From the NCBI RefSeq assembly GCF_024171945.1, contig NZ_JAMTCR010000002.1, positions 2,232,001 to 2,296,000 of the forward strand: a DNA stretch of 64,000 bases, read 5' to 3'. The notes under the pieces were generated by a model. It was not told the DNA's origin. It saw nothing but the letters and a program-made list of their open reading frames with translations, and did not search any database. This DNA comes from Actinokineospora globicatena. Lineage in GTDB: Bacteria > Actinomycetota > Actinomycetes > Mycobacteriales > Pseudonocardiaceae. A program made the translations under genes and the position numbers. This document shows positions 1-9,278 of the stretch, in pieces (the first letter of the stretch is position 1; every line of letters begins with the position of its first letter).

Positions 1-3000
1 CCCTGTGGCTCGGCTCGGTCAAGTCCAACATCGGCCACACGCAGGCAGCAGCCGGGGTGGCCGGGGTCATCAAGATGGTCATGGCGTTGCGGCACCGCGA
101 GCTGCCCAAGACCCTGCACGCCACCCGGCCCACATCTCACGTGAACTGGTCGGCGGGCTCGGTAGCGCTACTCACTGAGAACCAGCCCTGGCCGTCAGAG
201 GGCCTTCGCCGCGCGGCAGTGTCATCGTTCGGTCTTAGCGGCACCAACGCGCACACGATCATCGAGGAATACCCGCTAGAGGAACGGGACAGCACACGGT
301 CCGAGGATGGCGACCTCCCGTGGCTGCTATCCGCGCGCAGTTCCGCAGCACTACGCGACTTGGCCGTGCGACTCGGCCAGGTCGACGCTGACCCGGTCGA
401 TGTAGCGACAACGCTGGCCAGCGCCCGGGCGGTCCTAGAGCACCGCGCGGTGATCGTGGGCGACTACGCGGCAGGGTTGAAGGCGCTGGCCGCAGGTGAG
501 GAATCGCCGCACCTGCTCCAAGGCGTCGTGCGGACGCCGGTCCCGGCCGTAGAGCCGTTGCCGGATGACTTGCTGGCGCTTGCCCGAGCTTACGTCGAAG
601 GTGTCGACATTGATTGGCCCGCGAAGGCTGGCGACTGGGGCGGGAACATCATTGACCTCCCCACCTACCCGTTCGACCGCGCTCGGTACTGGCCGGACAC
701 CGCTAAGCCTGTCTTCGCCGTCGACCCGGGGGAGCAGATCTTCTGGACGGCGGTAGAGCAAGAGGACGCTGCGGCGATCGCCGACACCCTCAGGGTTGAC
801 GTCGACACGCTCGCCGACCTCCTGCCCGCCCTGTCAGCCTGGCGCAAGACCCGACGCGATGAGTCCACTGTTGACTCTTGGCTCTACCGCGTCACCTGGC
901 GCCCGATAGAGCTACCTGCCGCCAAGCCGACGGGTCGCTGGCTCCTCGTTACCGCTGACGACTGCCCCGCGGACCTTCGCGACCTCCTCCCAGACCTGAC
1001 CGTGGCGAACCTGTCCGCAGGGCTCCCCGCAGGCGACTGGGACGGCATCCTCTCGTTGCTCCCAGCCCGGGACACCATCACGCTGCTGACCACGGTCGAC
1101 GCGCCGATCTGGGCGCTCACCAGGGGCGCCGTGAGCACCGGCCGGGCCGACGCGCCACCCGACCCCGACCAGGCGCTCCTCTGGGGCCTGGGCCGGGTCG
1201 CCGCCTTGGAGCACCCGGCCCGCTGGGGTGGCTTGATCGACCTCCCCACCGCACTGGACGACCGGGCGCGCACCCGGCTCCTAGCCGTCCTCGCGCAGCC
1301 CGGCGAGGACCAGGTCGCCATCCGGCCGTCAGGGGTGTTCGCGCGACGACTCACCCGCGCTACCAACACTCACCGCCCAACGGCAGCCCCCGCAGGCCAG
1401 ATCCTCATCACGGGCGGCACCGGCGCGCTCGGCGGGGCAGCGGCGCGGTGGTTGGCCGACCGTGGCGTGACCGAGCTGCTGCTGGTCAACCGTTCCGGCG
1501 CGCCGAGCCGCGACCTCGTCGACGACCTGGCCAGCCGGGGCGCCACCGCGAAGGTCGTCGCGTGCGATGTGGCCGACCGGGACGCGCTCGCGGCGCTGCT
1601 GGCCGAGCACCAGGTCACCGGCGTGATCCACGCGGCGGGTGTGGCGAGCACCGTCCCGCTGGAATTCACCTCGCCTGACGAGTTCGACGACGCCCTGAGC
1701 GCCAAGGTCCTCGGTGCGCATCACCTCGACGAACTCGTCCCCGATGCGGAGTTGTTCGTCCTCTTCTCGTCAATCGCCGGTGTCTGGGGTAGTGGCGGAC
1801 AAGCCTCTTACTCTGCTGCGAACGCTTACCTAGACGCGTTGGCTGAGCGTCGTCGAGCACAAGGCAAGGCTGGCGCCGCACTCGCGTGGGGACCATGGGC
1901 AGGCGCGGGTATGGCCGAACGCGCTCATGACTACCTGCGCAAGCGCGGCATCAACCCGCTACGACCCGACCTCGCTGTCACCGCGTTGGCGTTGACCGAG
2001 TCGACCACCGTGGCAGACATCGACTGGGCCAGGTTCGAGCCCTCTTTCACCACTGGGCGACCTAGTCCGCTCTTGGCCGAGTTCGCCACGGTCACCGCTG
2101 ACACGCCCGTTGTCACCAGCATCGATGGGATCCGCGAGCTGGTCTGCCTAGAGGTGGCCGGCGTTCTCGGTTACCCCGAACCCGTGGCCGCTGACGTGCC
2201 GTTCACCGACCTCGGTGTCGACTCGCTGACGGCCGTCCAGGTCAGGGACCGGATCGCGGCCGCGACCGGCGTCCGGCTGCCGTCAACCCTGGTCTTCGAC
2301 TATCCGACCCCGGACGCTGTGGCGGACGAACTGGTGGCCCGGATCGGGGGCGACGCAAGTACCGCCATAGAGGCTGCGACACCCGCCGAGGTCGCGGACG
2401 ACGCCATCGCCATCGTGGCCATGAGCTGTCGCTTCCCAGGCGGGGCTACCTCGCCAGAGGCGTTGTGGGACCTCGTGGCCGATGGGGTCGACGCGATGTC
2501 GCCGTTCCCCGATGACCGAGGCTGGGACCTCGCGGCCGCCGGTGAGATCACCGCTGAGGGCGGGTTCGTGCACGACGCCACGGACTTCGACGCGGAACTC
2601 TTCGGCATCTCACCCCGCGAAGCCGCCGCGATGGACCCCCAGCAGCGCCTCTTGCTCGAATCCACCTGGGAGCTCCTAGAGCGCGCAGGCATCGCACCCG
2701 ACTCGCTGCGCGGCAGCACTACCGGCGTGTTCGTCGGCGCCTCAGCCTCTGGTTACGGGGCTGGCGGTGTGCTTCCGGCAGGGTCGGAGGGCCACGCGAT
2801 GACCGGGACGTCCAACAGCGTCCTGTCCGGCAGGGTCGCCTACTCGTTCGGCCTGGAAGGCCCAGCGGTTACCGTTGACACTGCCTGCTCCAGCAGCCTT
2901 GTCGCGCTACACCTGGCTGCCCAAGCACTGCGCTCCGGAGACTGTGCCTTGGCGGTCGCGGGTGGCGTCGCGGTCATGCCGACGCCCACGGTGTTCGCCG

Positions 3001-6000
3001 AGTTCTCGCGCCAAGGCGGGCTTGCCACCTCCGGTCGATGCCGCTCGTTCGCGGAAGGCGCGGACGGCACGGGATGGGGCGAGGGCGTCGGCCTCTTGCT
3101 CGTGGAACGGCTCTCCGACGCGCGGCGCAACGGCCACCAAGTGCTGGCCTTGGTCCGCGGCTCGGCCGTGAACTCCGATGGTGCCTCCAACGGCCTGACC
3201 GCCCCGAACGGCCCTTCCCAGCAGCGAGTCATCCGGGCCGCGCTCGCGGGCGCCGGGCTGGCTCACTCCGATGTGGACGCGGTGGAGGCGCACGGTACGG
3301 GCACCGCTCTGGGCGACCCGGTCGAGGCGCAGGCCTTGCTCGCCACCTACGGGCGCGATCGCGTCGAACCGCTGTGGCTGGGGTCGGTGAAGTCGAACAT
3401 CGGCCACACGCAGGCGGCGGCGGGCGCGGCCGGGATCATCAAGATGGTCGAGGCCATGCGGCGCGGAGTGCTGCCCGGCACCCTGCACGTCGACGAACCG
3501 TCCAGCCACGTCGACTGGGACTCTGGCGCGGTGCGGCTGCTCACCTCGCCGCGCCCATGGCCCGAGGTCGACCGCGCCCGTCGGGCCGGTGTGTCGTCGT
3601 TCGGGATGAGCGGGACCAACGCGCACGTCATCATCGAAGGCGTCGCGGAGGTTGCGGTAGCGCAAGAGGACGGCACCGCGCCGACCGTCGTGCCGTGGGT
3701 GATGTCGGGACGATCCGATGCCGCACTACGAGCCCAGGCACGACAACTGCTGACCGTTGCGGACTACGACCTAGTCGGTGCCTCTAGGGCTCTAGCAACC
3801 GAACGGGCCAGGTTGCCCCACCGCGCTGTCGTCCTCGCTGGCGATGCCGTCGGACTACGTCGCAGCCTCACCGCGTTGGCCGAAGGGCACACCGATGCCG
3901 CTGTCGTGCGAGGTACCGCAGGCAAGGGCGGGTTGGCCTACCTGTTCCCCGGCCAAGGCGCGCAGCGTGCTGGCATGGGCAAGGGGCTCTACGCCGCCTT
4001 CCCCGCTTACGCCGACGCTTTCGATGCCGTCTGTGCGCATCTTGACCTACCGCTGCACGACGTCATCGACACCGAGGGCGTTCACGAAGCCATCTATACC
4101 CAGACCGGCCTCTTCGCGGTCGAGGTCGCGTTGTTCAGGCTGCTTGAGTCGTGGGGGCTAACGCCTGATGTCCTAGCCGGACACTCCTTCGGCGAACTGG
4201 CGGCCGCGCACGTGGCTGGCATCCTGTCGCTTCAAGACGCGTGCACGCTGGTGAGCGCCCGGGCCCGGTTGATGCAGGAGTTGCCTGATGGCGGCGCCAT
4301 GCTCGCCGTCCGTATGACCGAGGCCGAGGTTCTTACGGCCATTGAAGGCCACCAGGTCGACATTGCCGCCATCAACGCCCGGGACTCGGTAGTCCTGTCT
4401 GGCGACGTTGACGTCATCGACGAGTTGGAAGCTCTAGCCCGCTCCTCCGACCGGCAGGTCAAACGCTTGCGGGCCGCCCGTGCCTTCCACTCGCACCGCA
4501 TGGAGCCGGTGCTTGAGTCCTTCGCGAAGGTCGCGCGAACCGTCCACTACGACCCCGCGAGGCTCCCGATTGTGTCGACCCTGACCGGGCAACTCGACAC
4601 CGGCGACATGTCGACACCGGACTACTGGGTCCGCCAGATCCGTTCTACTGTCCGCTTCGCCGACGCCGTCCGCGCACTACGCGATCGCGGCGCGACCAGG
4701 TTCCTGGAGATCGGCCCCGACAGCCAGCTCACGGCCCTCGCCGACCAGACCCTCACCCACCCCGGCGACACGCGCCCGGCGACCGCCGTCGCGGCCCAGC
4801 GCGCGGGCAAGGACGAGGCCGCCTGGCTCGTGGCCGCGGTGGCTGCCCTGCACGTCAACGGCCAAGACGTCGGCTGGGAACACCTCCTGCGGGGTTGGGG
4901 CGGCCAACGAGTCGCTCTACCCACCTACGCATTCCAGCGGAAGCGCTACTGGGTCGACGCCGTAGGCACGCCCGTCGCCGCCGAGCACACACCCGCACCC
5001 CTGGCGACGACATCCACGCTCGACCTAGTCCAAGCCGCGACAGCGCGCGTCCTCGGCCACGCCGACCCGGCCGCCGTCGAAGTCGACCGCGAGTTCCTAG
5101 AGCTCGGCCTGGACTCTCTTACAGCGCTGGACCTGCGCGCGCTGCTCAAGGACGAGACCGGCGTCGACCTGCCCGCGAGCATCGTGTTCGACCACCCGAC
5201 GCCCGCCGACCTAGCCCGCCACCTGGAGGGCGAGCCCACCGCCGCCACGACCTCAGGACTCCTGGAAGGCCTCTATAAGGAGGCTCTCCGTACCGGCAGG
5301 GTGTCCGAGTTCCTGGCCTTCCTCGGCGACGCCGCCAAGTTCCGCCCCGCCGCCGACCGCCTCACCGAGATCACCAATCCCGCGCGCCGGGTAGCCCTAG
5401 CGAGCGGCGACGCACCAGGGCTCCTCTTGTGTTGCAGTGGCCTAACCGCTGGCGGCGGCCCCCACGAGTTCGCACGACTCGCCGCCGCGCTGCGGGGCAA
5501 GCGGGCGGTGTCAGCTATACCGCTGCTCGGCTACGGCCGCGACGACCTTCTCCCGTCCACTCAAGAGGTCGCGTTGGACTGGCTGGCCGAAGCAGTCCCA
5601 CAGGACACCCCGGTCGTCCTGCTCGGGCACTCCGGTGGCGCCACCCTCGCCCACAGCCTTGCCAGCAGACTTGCCGCTCTAGGCAGGCCCCCGGCCGGAC
5701 TCGTCCTTGTCGACATCTACCCCTTAGACCACCCGGTGATGACTGAGTGGTCAGGCGAGCTGTCCGAGGGCGTGTTCGAGCGCCGCGACCAGTACGTGTC
5801 CATGGACGACGCCAGGCTGACCGCGATGGCCTGGTACGGACGGCTGTTCTGGCGGGTGCCCGACGCGGAACCCGCCATCCCCACGCTCTTGGTGCGCGCG
5901 ACCGAGCCGCTGGGGGAGACGACCGGTGAGTGGCGCAGCGCATGGCCCGGGGCGTCCACTGTGGACGTCGCGGGCAACCACTTCACCATGATGGCCGAAC

Positions 6001-6086
6001 ACGCCGGGTCGACCGCCGACGCGGTCAACCACTGGATCGCCGAACTCGTCGGCGACCAGCCCCAGGAAAGGAAGCACCAGCGATGA
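1..6086 (+). CDS. Type I polyketide synthase, C-terminal part: (KS)-[no AT]-KR-ACP-KS-AT-ACP-TE
   Basis: The gene enters from the left edge; the first complete in-frame codon is at base 3, leaving 2027 residues. Domains, counted from there: the end of a KS (SNIGHTQ, then GTNAH) to about residue 95; a KS-AT linker joined directly to the post-AT motif YPFDRARYW near 222, with no AT between; KR (TGGTGALGG at about 470, SYSAANAY, with the Trp of GVWGSGGQ and no LDD motif, so probably A-type); ACP with DSL Ser 741; KS with TACSS Cys 962; AT with GHSFGE Ser 1395 and ARAFH, which favours malonyl-CoA; ACP with Ser 1705; and TE with GHSGG Ser 1877 and a His near 1993. The last module has no KR, so a beta-keto group should remain before the TE releases the chain, probably by macrolactonisation. 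A TTA leucine codon lies in the TE at 5724-5726. The stop overlaps the next start (ATGA). Confidence 0.95.
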   Translation, partial: LWLGSVKSNIGHTQAAAGVAGVIKMVMALRHRELPKTLHATRPTSHVNWSAGSVALLTENQPWPSEGLRRAAVSSFGLSGTNAHTIIEEYPLEERDSTRSEDGDLPWLLSARSSAALRDLAVRLGQVDADPVDVATTLASARAVLEHRAVIVGDYAAGLKALAAGEESPHLLQGVVRTPVPAVEPLPDDLLALARAYVEGVDIDWPAKAGDWGGNIIDLPTYPFDRARYWPDTAKPVFAVDPGEQIFWTAVEQEDAAAIADTLRVDVDTLADLLPALSAWRKTRRDESTVDSWLYRVTWRPIELPAAKPTGRWLLVTADDCPADLRDLLPDLTVANLSAGLPAGDWDGILSLLPARDTITLLTTVDAPIWALTRGAVSTGRADAPPDPDQALLWGLGRVAALEHPARWGGLIDLPTALDDRARTRLLAVLAQPGEDQVAIRPSGVFARRLTRATNTHRPTAAPAGQILITGGTGALGGAAARWLADRGVTELLLVNRSGAPSRDLVDDLASRGATAKVVACDVADRDALAALLAEHQVTGVIHAAGVASTVPLEFTSPDEFDDALSAKVLGAHHLDELVPDAELFVLFSSIAGVWGSGGQASYSAANAYLDALAERRRAQGKAGAALAWGPWAGAGMAERAHDYLRKRGINPLRPDLAVTALALTESTTVADIDWARFEPSFTTGRPSPLLAEFATVTADTPVVTSIDGIRELVCLEVAGVLGYPEPVAADVPFTDLGVDSLTAVQVRDRIAAATGVRLPSTLVFDYPTPDAVADELVARIGGDASTAIEAATPAEVADDAIAIVAMSCRFPGGATSPEALWDLVADGVDAMSPFPDDRGWDLAAAGEITAEGGFVHDATDFDAELFGISPREAAAMDPQQRLLLESTWELLERAGIAPDSLRGSTTGVFVGASASGYGAGGVLPAGSEGHAMTGTSNSVLSGRVAYSFGLEGPAVTVDTACSSSLVALHLAAQALRSGDCALAVAGGVAVMPTPTVFAEFSRQGGLATSGRCRSFAEGADGTGWGEGVGLLLVERLSDARRNGHQVLALVRGSAVNSDGASNGLTAPNGPSQQRVIRAALAGAGLAHSDVDAVEAHGTGTALGDPVEAQALLATYGRDRVEPLWLGSVKSNIGHTQAAAGAAGIIKMVEAMRRGVLPGTLHVDEPSSHVDWDSGAVRLLTSPRPWPEVDRARRAGVSSFGMSGTNAHVIIEGVAEVAVAQEDGTAPTVVPWVMSGRSDAALRAQARQLLTVADYDLVGASRALATERARLPHRAVVLAGDAVGLRRSLTALAEGHTDAAVVRGTAGKGGLAYLFPGQGAQRAGMGKGLYAAFPAYADAFDAVCAHLDLPLHDVIDTEGVHEAIYTQTGLFAVEVALFRLLESWGLTPDVLAGHSFGELAAAHVAGILSLQDACTLVSARARLMQELPDGGAMLAVRMTEAEVLTAIEGHQVDIAAINARDSVVLSGDVDVIDELEALARSSDRQVKRLRAARAFHSHRMEPVLESFAKVARTVHYDPARLPIVSTLTGQLDTGDMSTPDYWVRQIRSTVRFADAVRALRDRGATRFLEIGPDSQLTALADQTLTHPGDTRPATAVAAQRAGKDEAAWLVAAVAALHVNGQDVGWEHLLRGWGGQRVALPTYAFQRKRYWVDAVGTPVAAEHTPAPLATTSTLDLVQAATARVLGHADPAAVEVDREFLELGLDSLTALDLRALLKDETGVDLPASIVFDHPTPADLARHLEGEPTAATTSGLLEGLYKEALRTGRVSEFLAFLGDAAKFRPAADRLTEITNPARRVALASGDAPGLLLCCSGLTAGGGPHEFARLAAALRGKRAVSAIPLLGYGRDDLLPSTQEVALDWLAEAVPQDTPVVLLGHSGGATLAHSLASRLAALGRPPAGLVLVDIYPLDHPVMTEWSGELSEGVFERRDQYVSMDDARLTAMAWYGRLFWRVPDAEPAIPTLLVRATEPLGETTGEWRSAWPGASTVDVAGNHFTMMAEHAGSTADAVNHWIAELVGDQPQERKHQR

Positions 6087-6976
6087 CCGAAGTCCTGGCC
6101 CGCGCGAGCGGCGTGACCCGCCGCTACGGCGACGTGGTCGCCGTGGACAACCTCACCGTGGAGATCCCGGCCGGGCAGCTGCTCGGCCTGCTCGGTCCCA
6201 ACGGCGCGGGCAAGTCCACCCTGATCAACATGTTCGTCGGCCTGCGCAAGCCCAGCTCGGGCACGGTCGAGCTGTTCGGCCACGACCCGCGCGACGTGCG
6301 GGCGCGGCGGCGGATGGGGATGACCCCGCAGGAGACCGGCATGCCGGAGACCCTGCTCGCCGGTGAGGTGATCGAGTTCGTCGCCGCGCACTACCCGAAC
6401 CCGATCTCGCGCAAGGAGCTGCTGGCCCAGTTCCACCTCGAGGACGTCGAGCGCCGCCAGACCGGTGGCCTCTCCGGCGGCGAGAAGCGCAGGCTGGCCA
6501 TCGCGCTGGCCTTCGTCGGCCGCCCCGACCTGGTGTTCCTCGACGAGCCCACCACCGGCCTGGACGTCGAGGTGCGGCGCGCGCTGTGGGACGGGGTGAA
6601 GGCCTACAACGCCGCGGGCGGCACGGCCGTCATCACCAGCCACTACCTCGAGGAGATCGAGGAGCTGGCCCAGCGGGTCATCATCATCGACAACGGCCGC
6701 GCGGTCGCCGACGACAGCGTCGAGGCGCTGCGCCGGGTCAGCGGGCTGCGCAAGGTCACCATCCGCGCGCTCGAGGTCCCGTCGCTGCCCGGTGTCGTCG
6801 GCGTCGAGCAGTCCGGTGACGTGGTCAGCCTCATCACCGCCGACTCCGACCAGCTGGTGCGCGACCTGGTCGCCTCCGGGGCCCCGTTCGCCGACCTCGA
6901 GGTCAGCTCGGGCTCGCTGGAGGACGCCTTCCTCGCCTACACCACCAAAGCCCCGACCGCGGCCCCCACGGCCTAG
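6083..6976 (+). CDS. ABC transporter ATP-binding protein (DrrA-like)
   Basis: This 297-residue nucleotide-binding subunit would power export of the cluster product or a related compound. It has a Walker A GPNGAGKST near residue 39, the signature LSGGE, the Walker B LVFLDEP and an H-loop TSH, in the order of the daunorubicin-resistance DrrA/CcmA class. The ATG overlaps the PKS stop by four bases and is preceded by AGGAAAGGAAG, so an in-frame start further upstream, inside the PKS gene, is not needed. The permease follows 10 bases after the stop. A role in self-resistance is inferred from position and family, not from substrate data. Confidence 0.9.
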   Translation: MTEVLARASGVTRRYGDVVAVDNLTVEIPAGQLLGLLGPNGAGKSTLINMFVGLRKPSSGTVELFGHDPRDVRARRRMGMTPQETGMPETLLAGEVIEFVAAHYPNPISRKELLAQFHLEDVERRQTGGLSGGEKRRLAIALAFVGRPDLVFLDEPTTGLDVEVRRALWDGVKAYNAAGGTAVITSHYLEEIEELAQRVIIIDNGRAVADDSVEALRRVSGLRKVTIRALEVPSLPGVVGVEQSGDVVSLITADSDQLVRDLVASGAPFADLEVSSGSLEDAFLAYTTKAPTAAPTA

Positions 6977-6986
6977 GAGACCTGAC

Positions 6987-7724
6987 GTGAACACGATCGC
7001 CGCCTACACCAAGTTCGAGATCCTGGGTGCGATCCGCATCCCGATGGTCTTCGTCGCCCTGCTGTTCCTGCCCACCGTGGGCATGCTGCTGTTCGTGGTG
7101 CCCGCGCTCGGCGACGACCCGGTCGCCGCGACGCTGAGCACCGGCTCGATGTGCCTGTTCACCGTGCTGATCATCTGCTCCGCCCAGTACGGGCTGGGCA
7201 TCGCCGACGCGCGGATGAAGCCGTGGGGCGGCTACGTGCGCACCCTGCCCGGCGGTCCGCTGCCCAAGATGGTCAGCATGATCGTGATGAGCTCGGTGTT
7301 CGTGGTCGCGGGCAGCATCCCGCTGATCGGCATCGCGGTCATCGGCACCGAGGCCACCGCGTCGTTCCTCGACATCGTGCTCGGCCTCGGCGCGCTCGTG
7401 CTCGCCGTGGTGCCGTTCTCGCTGCTCATGCTCGCCATCGGCTACGCGGTCAACCCGTACCTGGTCAGTGTCATCACCAGCATCGCGCCGATCATCTTGG
7501 CCTACCTCGGTGGTCTGTTCACCGATCCCAACAGCACCGGTGGCTTTACCGCCAACGTGTCGCCGTTCATCCCCACGCGTGGATCGGCCGAACTGGTGTG
7601 GGCCGCGATCGGGGACTACACCCCCAACGCACTCTCGATGGTGATGCTGGGTGTGTGGACCGTGGTCCTGGCGTTCCTCGCTTACCGCGCCTACCGGTCC
7701 GACGAGGGCAAGCGTTTCCGCTGA
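6987..7724 (+). CDS. ABC-2 type transporter permease
   Basis: This 245-residue membrane protein has about six hydrophobic segments, for example around residues 20-40, 58-75, 95-120, 128-160, 165-185 and 215-235. It is the expected partner of the preceding ATPase, together forming a DrrAB-like exporter in the cytoplasmic membrane. The GTG at 6987 is chosen because GGAG lies just upstream and the gene then follows the ATPase stop by 10 bases; a longer reading frame would run into the ATPase gene. The substrate is unknown; the neighbourhood suggests the glycosylated polyketide. Confidence 0.85.
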   Translation: MNTIAAYTKFEILGAIRIPMVFVALLFLPTVGMLLFVVPALGDDPVAATLSTGSMCLFTVLIICSAQYGLGIADARMKPWGGYVRTLPGGPLPKMVSMIVMSSVFVVAGSIPLIGIAVIGTEATASFLDIVLGLGALVLAVVPFSLLMLAIGYAVNPYLVSVITSIAPIILAYLGGLFTDPNSTGGFTANVSPFIPTRGSAELVWAAIGDYTPNALSMVMLGVWTVVLAFLAYRAYRSDEGKRFR

Positions 7725-7739
7725 CACAGGAGGAGCAAG

Positions 7740-8345
7740 GTGCAGTTCCGCAAGCTCAAGGTCGATGGCGCGTTGGAGTTCACCCCCAAGGTGTTCCCCG
7801 ACGACCGCGGGTTGTTCCTGTCGCCGTTCCAGGAGCCCACGTTCGTCGAGGCCACCGGGCACAAGCTGTTCCCGGTAGCGCAGACCAACCACAGCCGATC
7901 CCAGCGCGGTGTGGTGCGCGGCGTGCACTTCACCGTCACGCGGCCCGGCTCGGCGAAGTACGTGTACTGCGCGCGCGGTAAGGCCATCGACATCGTGGTC
8001 GATATCCGCGTCGGTTCCCCCACCTTCGGGCAGTGGGACTCGGTGCTGCTGGACCAGGACGACTTCCGGGCGATGTACTTCCCGGTCGGGTGCGGCCACG
8101 CGTTCATCGCGCTGGAGGACGACACCGTCATGTCTTACATGGTGTCCAGCAGTTACGTGCCGGAGCACGAGTTGGCGCTGTCCGTGGTTGACCCGGCGTT
8201 GGGGCTACCCATCCCGGACGACATCACCGAGCCGATCATCTCGGACCGCGACCAGGTAGCGCCGACGTTGGCCGAGGCGAAGGACGCGGGGATCCTGCCC
8301 GTGTACTCGCTCTGCCAGGAGATCGAGCGGGAGCTCTACCGGTGA
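7740..8345 (+). CDS. NDP-4-keto-6-deoxyhexose 3,5- or 5-epimerase (RmlC family)
   Basis: This 201-residue cupin belongs to the dTDP-4-dehydrorhamnose 3,5-epimerase family. It has the RGVHF motif carrying the catalytic His near residue 62 and a Tyr in a SYM-SSY stretch near 131-138, with the usual family length. Antibiotic relatives such as EryBVII and DnmU invert C5, or C3 and C5, of a keto sugar and turn a D-hexose into an L-hexose. Its presence is the main reason to expect an L-configured sugar here. The GTG start has AGGAGGAGCAAG upstream, and the stop overlaps the next gene's GTG. One or two inverted centres cannot be decided by eye. Confidence 0.87.
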   Translation: MQFRKLKVDGALEFTPKVFPDDRGLFLSPFQEPTFVEATGHKLFPVAQTNHSRSQRGVVRGVHFTVTRPGSAKYVYCARGKAIDIVVDIRVGSPTFGQWDSVLLDQDDFRAMYFPVGCGHAFIALEDDTVMSYMVSSSYVPEHELALSVVDPALGLPIPDDITEPIISDRDQVAPTLAEAKDAGILPVYSLCQEIERELYR

Positions 8346-9277
8346 AGGTCGTCGTCCTCGGTGCATCGGGCTTCATCGGCACCGGCATCGTTCGTGCTCT
8401 CGCCCAGCGTGAGGTCCAACTGCGGCTGGTAGCCCGGCGGCCGACCCCGGTGCCCGCGGACGCGGTCGCCGAGGTCGAGACGCGGGCGGTGGACCTGCGC
8501 GAGGGCGTGGCCGAGCACGTCGCCGACGCGGACGCGGTCGTGCACCTTGTCGCGTACACCGACGGTGGGTGGCGCGTCGCTGATGGGGATAAGACCGCTA
8601 AGCGGGTCAACGTCGGTCTTGTCGCGGACCTCATCGAGGCACTGCGGTCACGCCCGACCCCGCCAGTGGTTCTCTTCTCCGGCACCGAGACGCAGGTAGG
8701 TCTAGCTGACCGCGTCCGGATCGACGGGACGGAGACAGACAACCCGCTCAGCGCCTACACCCGTCAGAAGCTCGCCGCGGAGACCCTGCTCAAGGACGCC
8801 ACCCGGGACGGCGTTGTCCGCGCGGTGTCACTCCGGTTGCCGACCATCTATGGCGAACAGGGTGACCGCGGTGTGGTGGCGTTCATGGCGCGCAAAGCCT
8901 TCGCGAACGAGCCGCTGACCATGTGGCACGACGGCACCGTCCGCCGCGACCTGGTGTTCGCCGACGACGTGACCTCCGCGTTCCTCGCCGCCCTCGACCA
9001 CGCCGACGTCCTCGCCGGGCGGCACTACGTGCTGGGCAGCGGTGTCGGCGTGCCGCTGCGCAAGGTGTTCGAACTGGTGGCCGCCGAGGTTTCCGCCGTC
9101 ACTGGGCAGCCGCCCGTGCCGGTGGTGTCGGTGCCCCCGCCCGGGCACATGGAGCCGACTGACCTCAAGAGCGTGGAGGTGGACGCCTCCGCGTTCCGCG
9201 AAGTCACCGGATGGACGACCCAGGTGAGTCTCGAAGAGGGCGTTCGTCGCACGGTCGCCGCCGTCGCTGGGAGCTGA
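8342..9277 (+). CDS. NDP-hexose 4-ketoreductase (extended SDR)
   Basis: This 311-residue Rossmann-fold enzyme starts with GASGFIG at residues 8-14 for NAD(P) binding and has a YTRQK sequence matching the YxxxK catalytic pair near residue 140. It resembles the EryBIV/DnmV group, which reduces the C4 ketone as the last sugar-ring step. The start overlaps the epimerase stop by four bases (GTGA), so the two are probably co-translated, and the next gene begins two bases after its stop. Bases 8581-8720 use rarer codons (CTA, GTA, ACA) than the flanks. A C4 epimerase is less likely in this setting. Confidence 0.85.
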   Translation: MKVVVLGASGFIGTGIVRALAQREVQLRLVARRPTPVPADAVAEVETRAVDLREGVAEHVADADAVVHLVAYTDGGWRVADGDKTAKRVNVGLVADLIEALRSRPTPPVVLFSGTETQVGLADRVRIDGTETDNPLSAYTRQKLAAETLLKDATRDGVVRAVSLRLPTIYGEQGDRGVVAFMARKAFANEPLTMWHDGTVRRDLVFADDVTSAFLAALDHADVLAGRHYVLGSGVGVPLRKVFELVAAEVSAVTGQPPVPVVSVPPPGHMEPTDLKSVEVDASAFREVTGWTTQVSLEEGVRRTVAAVAGS

Positions 9278-9278
9278 C

